Shown here: positions 33,411-41,639 of the stretch, piece after piece
How positions within the stretch are numbered: position 1 is the stretch's first letter
Layout: each line of letters opens with the position of its first letter
Source of the DNA: Variovorax brevis
GTDB lineage: Bacteria; Pseudomonadota; Gammaproteobacteria; Burkholderiales; Burkholderiaceae_C
DNA length: 64,000 bases
Direction of reading: 5' to 3'
Assembly: GCF_030317105.1 (NCBI RefSeq)
Contig: NZ_JASZYG010000012.1
Coordinates: 62,001-126,000, forward strand
Program-made: the position numbers and the translations under genes
The notes under the pieces: generated by a model
The model's database searches: none
Told to the model about the DNA's origin: nothing
Seen by the model: only the letters and a program-made list of their open reading frames with translations

Positions 33411-35657
33411 TCACGCCAGGTTGAAAGGCAACTGCCGGATAGGCTTGCCGGTCAGCTGCGCAATGGCATTGGCGAACGCAGGTGCCAGTGGCGGCAGGCC
33501 TGGCTCGCCCATGCCGGTGGGCGCTTCTGCACTGGGAACGATGTGGACCTCGAACTCCGGCACGTCGGTCATGCGAGCAACGGTGAAGTCTCCGAAGTTG
33601 CTCTGGGTGACCACTCCGTCCTTGAGCGTGATCGCGGACCCCGGAAGGCACATCGACAGGCCCATAACCGCCGCGCCTTGCACCTGTGCCTCGACGCTGC
33701 GCGGGTTTACGGCCAAGTTGCAGTGCACGCCCGAGGTTACGCGGTGCAGCACCGGCAGGCCGTCCCGCACCGAGGCCTCCACGACGTAGGCCACCACCGA
33801 GTCGAAGGATTCATGCACCGCCACACCCCAGGCACGCCCGGCGGCCAGTTGCGTCTTGCCATACCCGCTCTTGTCGACAGCCAACTGCAGCGCCGCACGA
33901 TGGCGCGGTTGCTTGTCTCCGAAAAGATGCATCCTGTAGGCGACGGGATCCTGCTTCGTGGCGCGAGCGATGTCGTCGAGCAATGTCTCCATCACGAAGG
34001 CGGTGTGGGTCGAGCCAACGCTACGCCACCAGAGGACCGGCACATTGACCTTGGGATGATGCACAGTCAGGCGCATCGGCAATGCATAGGGCTCGCGCAT
34101 GCCCTCCGTGGCCGTTGCGTCGATGCCGTTCTTGACCTGAAACTGCTCGAACACCGAGCCCATGAGAATGGACTGGCCGACGATGACATGGTCCCATGCC
34201 AGCACCTTGCCCTGGTCGTCGAAGCCGATGCGTGCGTGGTGCAGGTGCATGGGGCGGTAGTAGCCGCCTTTGATGTCGTCCTCGCGGCTCCACACGAGTC
34301 GCACCGGAACGTTCAGTCCGGCACTGCGCGCGGCCTTGGCAATCTCGCAGGCTTCGACCACATAGTCGTTCGTGCTGACAAAGCGCCGCCCAAAACCGCC
34401 GCCTGCCGTCTGCACATGCACTATCACCTGCTCGGGCTTCAGATCCAGCGCTCGTGCCGCCGCAGCTGCGTCGAGCCCGGCACTCTGCGAACCCACCCAT
34501 AGTTCGGCGCGCCCTGCCGACAACCTCACAGTGCAGTTCAGCGGCTCCATAGGCGCGTGAGCAAGATAAGGAAACACGAACTCCGCCTCGAGTTGCCGCG
34601 GTGCGGTTGCCAGCGGCGCCATGTCCGCATCGAACTGGCGTGGGCCGGGTTGGCGAGCGAGGTCACGGTATTGGACCAGCTGGCGTTCGCTGTCCACCTT
34701 TTCGACGGCGGCGGTGTCCCATTGCAGCTTGAGCGCGTCACGGCCCAGCTTGGCCCGCCAGTAGCCGTCTGCCACCACCGCCACACCTTCGCCTCCGCGA
34801 TCTGCCGGTATGCGCAGGACGGCCTTCACGCCCTTGATGGCGCGCGCAGCGCTGTCGTCCACCGACGCCAGGCGCGCGCCGAACACCGGTGGATGGGCAA
34901 CCACGGCCGTCAACTGGTCAGGCAGTCGGATGTCGATGCCGAAGTCCTGACCCCCGCTGCTTTTGGCGCGCGCGTCGAGGCGCGTCGTCGGGCGGCCGAT
35001 GATGCGGAAGTCCTTGGGATCCTTCAGTTGGACCTTGTCAGGTACCGGCATGGCCATGGCGGCCTCTGCCAGCTCGCCGTACCCCAGCTTGCGACCGCCT
35101 GGGCCAAGCACGGTGCCGGCCTGAGTTCGCACGGTGCTCACGTCGACCTTCCACCGCGCCGCTGCGGCCGACATCAGCATGGCCCGTGCGCGGGCGCCCA
35201 GTTCGCGGTACTGCGTGAAGCTGTTCTTGATCGAGTGCGAACCGCCAGTAAGGTGGATGCCGAAGAGCGGGTCAAGGTAGGCGGCATCGTTCGAGCCATT
35301 GCGGCTGCGCACGAGGCTCCAGTCGGCGTCCAGTTCCTCCGCCAGGATCATGGGCAGGCCGGTCTGCACGCCCTGCCCGAACTCCAGGCGGTTGATGGTC
35401 ACGGTGACCTCGCCGTTTGTCGCGATCTGGACGAAGGCGGAGGGTTGCTGGGATGGCTTCAGGGTACCCGCCGTCTGCGCCCCATCGTTGGCCTGCGACA
35501 TGGCGAGGTGCGGAAAGGCGCCGAGTGCGAGCCCGCCGCCTCCAGCCAATTTGAGGAAGCTGCGGCGCGGCAGCGTAGCGGGTCGGACGGCCTGGCCGGC
35601 GGCGGTCAAGCGTTGAAAGATTCGCGGCAAGTCACGGGCGTCGAGGTGGGTCAACAT
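33411..35657 (-). CDS. Molybdopterin aldehyde/N-heterocycle oxidoreductase, large subunit (IorB-like)
   Basis: 748 residues from ATG 35657. A twin-arginine signal sits after a 28-residue lead ('LPRRSFLKLAGGGGLALGAF'), so the enzyme is exported folded. The body is that of isoquinoline 1-oxidoreductase beta and related periplasmic aldehyde dehydrogenases: 'RLEFGQGVQTGLPMILAEEL', 'GGSHSIKNSF', 'AGGGFGRRFVSTNDYVVEAC', and near the end 'GMGEPGLPPLAPAFANA' with the catalytic Glu. It starts 11 bases after the iron-sulfur subunit gene, so the two form one complex. The true substrate (aldehyde or N-heterocycle) is unknown. No cytochrome subunit follows. Confidence 0.92.
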   Translation of the reverse strand: MLTHLDARDLPRIFQRLTAAGQAVRPATLPRRSFLKLAGGGGLALGAFPHLAMSQANDGAQTAGTLKPSQQPSAFVQIATNGEVTVTINRLEFGQGVQTGLPMILAEELDADWSLVRSRNGSNDAAYLDPLFGIHLTGGSHSIKNSFTQYRELGARARAMLMSAAAARWKVDVSTVRTQAGTVLGPGGRKLGYGELAEAAMAMPVPDKVQLKDPKDFRIIGRPTTRLDARAKSSGGQDFGIDIRLPDQLTAVVAHPPVFGARLASVDDSAARAIKGVKAVLRIPADRGGEGVAVVADGYWRAKLGRDALKLQWDTAAVEKVDSERQLVQYRDLARQPGPRQFDADMAPLATAPRQLEAEFVFPYLAHAPMEPLNCTVRLSAGRAELWVGSQSAGLDAAAAARALDLKPEQVIVHVQTAGGGFGRRFVSTNDYVVEACEIAKAARSAGLNVPVRLVWSREDDIKGGYYRPMHLHHARIGFDDQGKVLAWDHVIVGQSILMGSVFEQFQVKNGIDATATEGMREPYALPMRLTVHHPKVNVPVLWWRSVGSTHTAFVMETLLDDIARATKQDPVAYRMHLFGDKQPRHRAALQLAVDKSGYGKTQLAAGRAWGVAVHESFDSVVAYVVEASVRDGLPVLHRVTSGVHCNLAVNPRSVEAQVQGAAVMGLSMCLPGSAITLKDGVVTQSNFGDFTVARMTDVPEFEVHIVPSAEAPTGMGEPGLPPLAPAFANAIAQLTGKPIRQLPFNLA

Positions 35658-35668
35658 GGCGAAGTCCT

Positions 35669-36142
35669 TCAGGCAAGTGTTTGAGCGGCATCCGCGACGG
35701 CGGCGCGAATGCGCGCGTAGGTACCGCAGCGGCAAATGTTGCCGGTCATAGCCGAGTCGATCTCGGCGGCGGTGGGTTGCTTGCCGCGCGGCACCGACTT
35801 GAGGAAGGCGGTGGCGCTCATGATCTGGCCGCTCTGGCAGTAGCCGCACTGCGCGACATCGTGCTTGACCCACGCGGCATGCACGGCGGAACCGACGCGG
35901 TCGCTGCCGTCCGTGGTCGCTTCGATCGTGGTGATCTTCTTGCCCTCGGCCGCCGCGATTGGCGTGATGCAGGAGCGGATGGCTTGGCCGTCCAGATGCA
36001 CAGTGCAGGCGCCGCACAACGCGGCGCCGCAACCGAACTTTGTGCCTGTCATGCCCAGCGTGTCGCGAAGGGCCCAGAGGATGGGCGTTGCGGGGTCGGC
36101 GTCCAGCTTGTGCTCACGGCCGTTGACGTTGAGTGCGCTCAT
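35669..36142 (-). CDS. [2Fe-2S] small subunit of the molybdenum oxidoreductase (IorA-like)
   Basis: 157 residues. The plant-type ferredoxin cluster is held by Cys38, Cys43, Cys46 and Cys58 ('FGCGAALCGACTVHLDG' and 'RSC'). The second cluster is held by Cys99, Cys102, Cys137 and Cys139 ('QCGYCQSGQ' and 'ICRCGTY'). This is the exact set for the electron-transfer subunit of xanthine-dehydrogenase-family enzymes. It has no signal peptide and would be carried out with the large subunit. It lies in a row with an aldo/keto reductase and a short-chain dehydrogenase upstream. Confidence 0.95.
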   Translation of the reverse strand: MSALNVNGREHKLDADPATPILWALRDTLGMTGTKFGCGAALCGACTVHLDGQAIRSCITPIAAAEGKKITTIEATTDGSDRVGSAVHAAWVKHDVAQCGYCQSGQIMSATAFLKSVPRGKQPTAAEIDSAMTGNICRCGTYARIRAAVADAAQTLA

Positions 36143-36211
36143 GTACTGATCTCCGAAGGTGGGTTGAGTTGAGGGCGGGCCGGCCGCCGTACGTTGCTCC
36201 GCATAATCGTG

Positions 36212-37057
36212 CTATGTGGTGTCGTCGTGGGCAAGGGCGACGGACAGGTCGCGGTGAAGAGCCGCCTGGGCCAGCAACGCTTGGGCCTTGGCCTCAAAGG
36301 TCTGCGCCGCATCGGCACCGCCGGCGAATCGGGTGGGTGGCTCTTCGAGTCCGGCAAGGCGCACGATGGCTTCGGCCAGCTTGACGGGGTCTCCGCCTTG
36401 CTTGCCGCTCATGCCGCTCCACGCGTCGATGGTCGCCCTGCTGCGTTCCGCGTAGTCGTCGATGCAGGGTTCGGCGAAGGTGGTTGATTCGGCGGTGAGC
36501 AATTCGGTGCGAAAGAAGCCGGGTTCCACCAGCATCGTGCGGATCCCGAACGGCGCCACTTCGGGCGCGAGCGACTCGGTCCACCCTTCAATACCGAACT
36601 TGGCCGCGGCATATGCCGTGCAGAACATTCCGCCTGCAATGCCGGCGGTCGATGAAATGTTGACCACCAGCCCGGAGCGCTGCCCGCGCATCGTCGGCAG
36701 CGCGGCGCGAGTGACGTTCATCGGGCCGAACAGCAACGTTTCTATCTGATTGCGGACCTGCCCGGTACTGAGCTCCTCAAAGAAGCCGGCGTGGAAGTTC
36801 CCGGCGTTGTTGACGAGGACGTCGATGCGTCCGAACCTCGCGAGGGCGGCATCGACTGCGCTTTGGGAATCTTCGGTCCGCGTGACGTCGAGCTTGACGC
36901 TCAACAGGTCGGCGTGATTGCCAATCGCGGTGGCAATCTTTGCGGGGTCGCGGCCCGTGGCGACGACGGCGTGGCCTGCTGCCAAGGCAGCCTTCGCGAG
37001 ATCGACGCCGAGCCCGCGGCCTGCGCCGGTGATGAACCAGATCTTCTTTTCATCCAT
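36212..37057 (-). CDS. Short-chain dehydrogenase/reductase
   Basis: 281 residues. ATG 37057 has GGAG seven bases before it; the frame is open upstream through the neighbouring gene, without meaning. The cofactor motif is 'ITGAGRGLG' (Gly11, Gly15, Gly17), with 'NNAG' at about 83-86 and the catalytic Ser135/136, Tyr149 and Lys153 ('YAAAK'). The Arg after the third strand ('ATGRDPAK') suggests NADP(H). The length and the end 'LEEPPTRFAGGADA' follow the group of broad-range SDRs often paired with aldo/keto reductases. Probably oxidises or reduces a carbonyl in the same pathway as the molybdenum enzyme; substrate unknown. Confidence 0.92.
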   Translation of the reverse strand: MDEKKIWFITGAGRGLGVDLAKAALAAGHAVVATGRDPAKIATAIGNHADLLSVKLDVTRTEDSQSAVDAALARFGRIDVLVNNAGNFHAGFFEELSTGQVRNQIETLLFGPMNVTRAALPTMRGQRSGLVVNISSTAGIAGGMFCTAYAAAKFGIEGWTESLAPEVAPFGIRTMLVEPGFFRTELLTAESTTFAEPCIDDYAERSRATIDAWSGMSGKQGGDPVKLAEAIVRLAGLEEPPTRFAGGADAAQTFEAKAQALLAQAALHRDLSVALAHDDTT

Positions 37058-37077
37058 AGGGGTCTCCGGTCTCATGC

Positions 37078-38235
37078 TTACTCCACTACCTTCATCTGCA
37101 TCTCGTTCATGCGGCCGCCATGTACCTTGAACTTTGCAAAGGCCGTGTCGAGCTGTGCTACATCCGTCGCCGAGAGCCGGACATTGACTGCGCCCAAGTT
37201 CTCTTTCAGGTGGATTGGGTTGCGCGTGCCGGGGATCGGAACGATGAATGGCTTCTTGGCCAGCAACCATGCCAGCGCGATCTGGGCGGGTGTCGCGTTT
37301 CTCGTTGCTGCAAACTGCTGCAGAAAATCGACGATCGGCTTGTTGGCGGCTATCGCGTCGGGCTTGAAACGGTCGAAGTCCGACCGAAAGTCGGTCTTTG
37401 GATCGAGCCGGGTCTGCGCGGTGATCTTCCCGGTTAGGTAGCCCATGCCCACGGGGCCCCATGGGACGAAGCCGATGCCGAGTTCTTCGCAAGCGGCGAG
37501 AACGCCGTTGCGCTCAGGGCTTCGCTCCATAAACGAGTATTCGCTTTGAATGGCCGATACCGGCTGGATGGCGTGTGCGCGGCGAATCGTCTGGGCACTC
37601 GCTTCGGAGAGCCCGAAGTGCAGGACCTTGCCCTGCCTGATCAGATCCTTGATGGCGCCCGCCACGTCCTCGATGGGCACGCTCGGGTCGACACGGTGCT
37701 GGTAGTACAGGTCGATGCGGTCGGTTTGAAGACGCTTGAGTGATCCCTCGACGACCTTCCTGATGTGTTCAGGGCGACTGTTGAGGCCGCCCTCTTTGGC
37801 TTCGAGCTCGAAGCCAAATTTGGTCGCAATGGCCACCTGGTTGCGGATGGGGCGGAGTGCCTTGCCAACAAGCTCTTCGTTCGTGTAGGGGCCATACACC
37901 TCAGCGGTATCGAAGAATGTCACGCCTTGATCGTGAGCGCTGCGAATGATGTCGATGCCCTGTTGGACGTCTGCAGGCGGCCCGTAGTTGGCGCTGATGC
38001 TCATGCATCCGGCCCCCATTTCGGATACGACCAGCTTTCCAAGCTTTCGGGTTTGCATTTTGTTGTTTCCTTTGTGGTTCTGGTTAGCTTGCGCGCCAGC
38101 TTTCTCGGGTTGAGCAGCCGATGCATGCCAAGCGAGCGGACCAACGGCCAGCGCCGCGCCCGCGAGTGAGCCCATGCGCAGATACGTACGTCGGCTGAGG
38201 TTGGTGAGGTTTGAGGAATCGGTGACGTGTTTCAT
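37078..38235 (-). CDS. Aldo/keto reductase with N-terminal twin-arginine signal
   Basis: 385 residues. A Tat signal ('LSRRTYLRMGSLAGAALAVG') and an Ala-rich linker come first; the reductase begins near residue 60 ('MQTRKLGKLVVSEMGAGCMS'). The AKR catalytic set is visible: Asp and Tyr in 'FFDTAEVYGPYTNEE', Lys in 'AIATKFGF' and His in 'DLYYQHRVDP'. The C-terminal NADPH loop is 'PIPGTRNPIHLKENL'. Most AKRs are cytosolic, so a Tat signal is notable; export with bound cofactor would put it with the exported molybdenum enzyme. First gene of the leftward operon, divergent from the LysR gene. Confidence 0.92.
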   Translation of the reverse strand: MKHVTDSSNLTNLSRRTYLRMGSLAGAALAVGPLAWHASAAQPEKAGAQANQNHKGNNKMQTRKLGKLVVSEMGAGCMSISANYGPPADVQQGIDIIRSAHDQGVTFFDTAEVYGPYTNEELVGKALRPIRNQVAIATKFGFELEAKEGGLNSRPEHIRKVVEGSLKRLQTDRIDLYYQHRVDPSVPIEDVAGAIKDLIRQGKVLHFGLSEASAQTIRRAHAIQPVSAIQSEYSFMERSPERNGVLAACEELGIGFVPWGPVGMGYLTGKITAQTRLDPKTDFRSDFDRFKPDAIAANKPIVDFLQQFAATRNATPAQIALAWLLAKKPFIVPIPGTRNPIHLKENLGAVNVRLSATDVAQLDTAFAKFKVHGGRMNEMQMKVVE

Positions 38236-38421
38236 GTTTCTTCTCCTACGAAGGAATGACCTATGGACTAAGGGGAGGGCGCGAGGTCCAGTTCACTCCA
38301 TTCATTGGAAAGCTGTCCAACAAACCGGGCACGGAACTCCTTACGATGCAGGAATTCTGCGCGTCCGTGCGCGAAAGAAAAAGCACCTAATGCGGCATGC
38401 CGTTTGAAGATAATCTTCAAT

Positions 38422-39318
38422 ATGAAACTGAAGCAACTCGACGGATTGATCGCGTTTTGGAAGGTGGCCGAGCACAAGGGCTTCAGTTCTGCCGCTGCGG
38501 AATTGGAAGTTTCCCCCTCGGCACTCAGCCAAGCCATTCGGCATCTTGAAGCGCGACTGGGAGCTCGTCTGTTGAACAGAACGACGCGAAGCGTCAGTCT
38601 GACCGAAGCAGGGGAGGCGTACCTCGCAAGGGTCGGCCCAGCTTTAAGTCAGGTGGTTGGGGCGGGCGAAGAACTCAACGTGATGCAGGGGCGACCGGCC
38701 GGTGTTTTGCGCCTCAATGCAGCCCGTGTGTCCATTGCGATGGTGTTACAGCGGATGCTCGCCGGTTTCTTCCAGGAGTACCCGCATGTCCAGATTGAAT
38801 TAACCAACGATGAAGGGTTTGTTGACATCGTGGAGCGGGGATTCGACGCGGGCGTCCGCATGGGCGAAAGCGTTCAGCAGGACATGGTGGCGGTTGCGCT
38901 GGGCGGGCCTGTAACCATGGCCGTTGTTGGTTCGCCGGAATACCTCAAGCGGGTTCCTGCCCCACGCCATCCAAACGACTTGGTACGTCACAACTGCGTG
39001 CGCTTTCGCGGTCCTGGCACAGGCACGATCTACAAATGGGAGTTTGAAGTCGACGGTCGCCCGGTTGAATATGAAGTTCAAGGCAGCCTGACCATCACCG
39101 ACACGCTGTTTGGTCTGGAGGCAGCGCTCGAAGGTGTCGGGTTGGCATACACGTTCGAGCAATTGGCGGAACCTCTCATCCGTGCTAAACGATTGAAGCG
39201 GGTTCTAAAGGAGTATTCGCCAACTTTCCCCGGTTTCTATCTGTACTATCCAAGCAGGCATGACCAGCCAACGAAGCTGAAGGCGTTGATCGAGTACGTG
39301 AATCGGCATGCTGCTTGA
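38422..39318 (+). CDS. LysR-family transcriptional regulator
   Basis: 298 residues from ATG 38422. Residues 1-60 are the winged HTH ('FSSAAAELEVSPSALSQAIR', 'HLEARLGARLLNRTTRSVSL'). The rest is the periplasmic-binding-protein-like effector domain ('RLNAARVSIAMVLQRMLAGF', 'GFDAGVRMGESVQQDMVAVA'). The type is close to the DmlR/PtxR-like group that sits beside aldo/keto reductases and short-chain dehydrogenases. The 186-base gap to the divergent operon is the usual place for its binding site, so it probably controls the genes from 38235 leftward. Confidence 0.92.
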   Translation: MKLKQLDGLIAFWKVAEHKGFSSAAAELEVSPSALSQAIRHLEARLGARLLNRTTRSVSLTEAGEAYLARVGPALSQVVGAGEELNVMQGRPAGVLRLNAARVSIAMVLQRMLAGFFQEYPHVQIELTNDEGFVDIVERGFDAGVRMGESVQQDMVAVALGGPVTMAVVGSPEYLKRVPAPRHPNDLVRHNCVRFRGPGTGTIYKWEFEVDGRPVEYEVQGSLTITDTLFGLEAALEGVGLAYTFEQLAEPLIRAKRLKRVLKEYSPTFPGFYLYYPSRHDQPTKLKALIEYVNRHAA

Positions 39319-39588
39319 CGTGCGTCGGCCGAGTTGCCTGTAATTACGCGCGCTTTTCGAGCAAGACCATTGCGCCGCGCTCGTCAAGCACCGTGATGGA
39401 GATTGATCTGGGTGCCACTTGAGTTCAGCTGCGCTGCGCGGCTGACGAATCCTGCGCTTGCTGTGCTTCTTGGGTGCCATCGCTTGCGACGAACCCCTTC
39501 TGCGGCCACTCTTCGTCCTCCGCGGCAGGAGCGGAGACATTCGATGGTCAGGGGCGTGATGCAGCCGCTTGCGGTGTCAGAAAGTTGC

Positions 39589-39735
39589 TTAGCCAACAGT
39601 GATCGTCCCCTCGGAGGACCAGGTCAAGCTCAGCGGGCGGTCGGCTTGGTCGGCTACTGCAAATGCTGATACGCCATTGCCAACGAAACTGCAGCCGTAT
39701 CCATTTCTGTCTGAGACAAAAATAAGCGACTTCAC
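39589..39735 (-). CDS. 48-residue ORF with a strong ribosome site behind a candidate operator
   Basis: GTG 39735 follows the very good ribosome site GGGAGGAGG on the minus strand, itself next to the operator-like TGGATAACCA. The peptide 'MKSLIFVSDRNGYGCSFVGN' to 'LSLTWSSEGTITVG' ends at TAA 39589-39591. It matches no family I know. It may be a real small protein or the stump of a former cluster gene whose remainder was deleted. The setup (operator, ribosome site, start) is that of an expressed gene. Confidence 0.45.
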   Translation of the reverse strand: MKSLIFVSDRNGYGCSFVGNGVSAFAVADQADRPLSLTWSSEGTITVG

Positions 39736-39750
39736 GACACCTCCTCCCAA

Positions 39751-39760
39751 TGGATAACCA
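39751..39760. promoter_or_regulatory. TGGATAACCA, near-match candidate GntR operator
   Basis: One base off the repeated palindrome TGGTTAACCA. It lies 16 bases before the start of the leftward 48-residue ORF. Confidence 0.45.
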
Positions 39761-39938
39761 TTTGGCTGAGGCTTGCGATAAGCGATTGCAAGATCGAAGG
39801 CGGGAACACGCCGGTCTGGTCGCCATTGCGATACTGGGAGCGTGACGCGTAAAAGTTAGCGGTTGCCACTTCTTGATGACCCTTCGGATCTTTCGAAGAC
39901 GGCATTTACCCCCTTGAATGATGCTGCGTGGTTTGATA

Positions 39939-39948
39939 TGGTTAACCA
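39939..39948. promoter_or_regulatory. TGGTTAACCA palindrome, candidate GntR operator
   Basis: A perfect 10-bp palindrome within TATGGTTAACCAATTA, 78 bases before the Bug-protein gene at 40026. Confidence 0.7.
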
Positions 39949-40025
39949 ATTAGCAGATCGCGTCATTTCGCTTGAGCAAAGCTGCACTTCGGCTTGCGGT
40001 CTGCGAACGTTCGGAAAGAAGGCAG

Positions 40026-40982
40026 ATGCCAACTAGGCGCAAATTCACTGTCGGGCTGGCCCTTTCGCCTTGGCTTGCGAGCAGTTCAATGGGTCAGGGT
40101 CGGACGGGTCACGGGCCAGTCACGGTCGTCGTTCCATATCCCTCTGGTGGGGCATCGGACGTGCTCGGCCGGGTATTTGCTAGCTTTCTCGCTGTCCAGT
40201 TGGGTGAGCCGGTCATCGTCGATAACCGGGTCGGTGCTGGGGGAACGATCGGGGCCACGCATGTCGCTGGATCAACGCCGGATGGTCGCACCATGTTGCT
40301 CACGCTGGGCAATTTGCTTTTGAACCAGGAATTTCTGCTCAGCGGCGTAAAGTTCCGTCCACTGCAAGCCCTTCAACCTGTCGCGAAGACGAATGATTTG
40401 CGCGTGGCTATGGTGGCTAACGCCAATCACCCTGCCAAGGATCTGGTCGATTTCATCGCCATGGCGAAGCGGAACCCTGGCAAGCACAGCTTTGCCTACT
40501 ACGGGGACTTGGGGATCGTGTCGATGGCGATTGAGGCCGGCATCGATCTCATTCGAGTTCCCTATAAAGGCGGGCCCCCGGGCCTCGTTGACGTCGCTGC
40601 TGGCAATGTAGATCTCATCGCGAGCTCGCTGACGCAAGCTCTACCTCTGCTGAAAGGAGGCAAGCTGAAGATCCTTGCAGTCATGACGGCAAAACGGTGG
40701 GTGGACTATCCAAATGTTCCAACGGTCGTGGAAATTCTGCCGCGCTACAAAGCTGTGGACTATCAAGGAATTTTTCTGCCCTCCGGAACCCCGAAGCCCG
40801 TGGTCGATGCGCTTTGGAAAGCTACAGCCGCTGTTCTTGCCAATCCTGACTATCGCCGAAGCGTGGAGGATCGTGGCGCGATCCCTGACCCACTGGGGCC
40901 AGAAGATTTCAAGCGCTACGTAACGGCCGATCACGCGAACATCAAGAAGATTGTGGAAGCGGCAGGAATCCGCGCAGAGTGA
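40026..40982 (+). CDS. Bug-family (TctC) tricarboxylate-transport solute-binding protein 1
   Basis: 318 residues from ATG 40026. The N-terminus has twin arginines ('MPTRRKFTVGLALSPWLASS') and acts as export signal. The Bug fold is plain: 'VVVPYPSGGASDVLGRVFAS' with the ligand loop, 'DNRVGAGGTIGATHVAGSTP', 'RVPYKGGPPGLVDVAAGNVD' and 'PNVPTVVEILP'. Bug proteins deliver carboxylates to the TctAB membrane complex, which is not encoded here. It is close to the Bug protein at 59232 (same length, most blocks alike), so the two are recent paralogues at opposite ends of the cluster. A candidate operator lies upstream. Confidence 0.93.
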   Translation: MPTRRKFTVGLALSPWLASSSMGQGRTGHGPVTVVVPYPSGGASDVLGRVFASFLAVQLGEPVIVDNRVGAGGTIGATHVAGSTPDGRTMLLTLGNLLLNQEFLLSGVKFRPLQALQPVAKTNDLRVAMVANANHPAKDLVDFIAMAKRNPGKHSFAYYGDLGIVSMAIEAGIDLIRVPYKGGPPGLVDVAAGNVDLIASSLTQALPLLKGGKLKILAVMTAKRWVDYPNVPTVVEILPRYKAVDYQGIFLPSGTPKPVVDALWKATAAVLANPDYRRSVEDRGAIPDPLGPEDFKRYVTADHANIKKIVEAAGIRAE

Positions 40983-41157
40983 GTGAACGCCTCGCTGTCC
41001 TGTCGATGAACGACTTGATTGTTCATTGCCGTCCCCAGGTCGGCGCAGCTTGCTCTAGCTCGAATGCGGTCCATTCCGTAGGCCAGGATGCGTCGCCGTT
41101 GCTCAAAAGTTCAAGATCAAGCGGCGACAGCTCAGAACATCTTTTTAGTTGCAACGA

Positions 41158-41385
41158 ATGGATGAGACCCAACGTCTTAATCAGCTTGCTCACCTCGACG
41201 ACAACGAGCTCAGTAGATTGGCGTCATTTTGGCGGGCCCGTGCGCAACGTGACCAAGAGGCGCACGCCATTGCGAGTGCGCTGGAGGTTGAAACGCGACG
41301 CCGGCTACAAGAGCTTGAAGCCTCTGCAGAGGGGCTTCAGTCCTTTCCACGGCCACTTTCACGGTGGAAATTCTGGCGCCGTTAA
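41158..41385 (+). CDS. Small hypothetical protein
   Basis: 75 residues from ATG 41158; a TTG at 41149 would add three. It is helical and charged ('ETQRLNQLAHLDDNELSRLA', 'FWRARAQRDQEAHAIASALE') and ends 'RWKFWRR'. The form recalls small Burkholderiales proteins without assigned function. It lies between a Bug gene and a CoA-transferase gene, yet may be unrelated to them. There is no strong ribosome site. Confidence 0.5.
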   Translation: MDETQRLNQLAHLDDNELSRLASFWRARAQRDQEAHAIASALEVETRRRLQELEASAEGLQSFPRPLSRWKFWRR

Positions 41386-41639
41386 GGCCGGAGGGATCCG
41401 GCTCCAACGCCAGGTGGCGAGTTCGCCGTTGATACGTTTCTCACCCGATGGACTGGGGGATCTGGCGACGAACCGCTGAAGCGTCGCTTACTCCATGCCA
41501 GCGCGTCGGGCTTGGCATCGGGCCAAGGCTGTTGGAGCACCTTACCTGGTGCCCCGCAATCTCAATTTCGCTTTCCACATTGGTTGCACTGCCGGAGAAT
41601 CAGCAAGTGGGGACAAATGGTCTAGGGACCAAAAACAGG

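Larger units (their letters stand above)
39319..40025. promoter_or_regulatory. Intergenic region with two candidate GntR operators and a short ORF
   Basis: 707 bases. It holds a 48-codon leftward ORF (39589-39735) with a strong ribosome site, a near-match operator (39751-39760) and a perfect one (39939-39948). The part 39319-39588 shows nothing recognisable. Confidence 0.5.

Noticed and set aside
33366..34502. Rightward open frame of 378 codons opposite the molybdenum subunit gene
   Set aside because: Antisense shadow; no family and no ribosome site.
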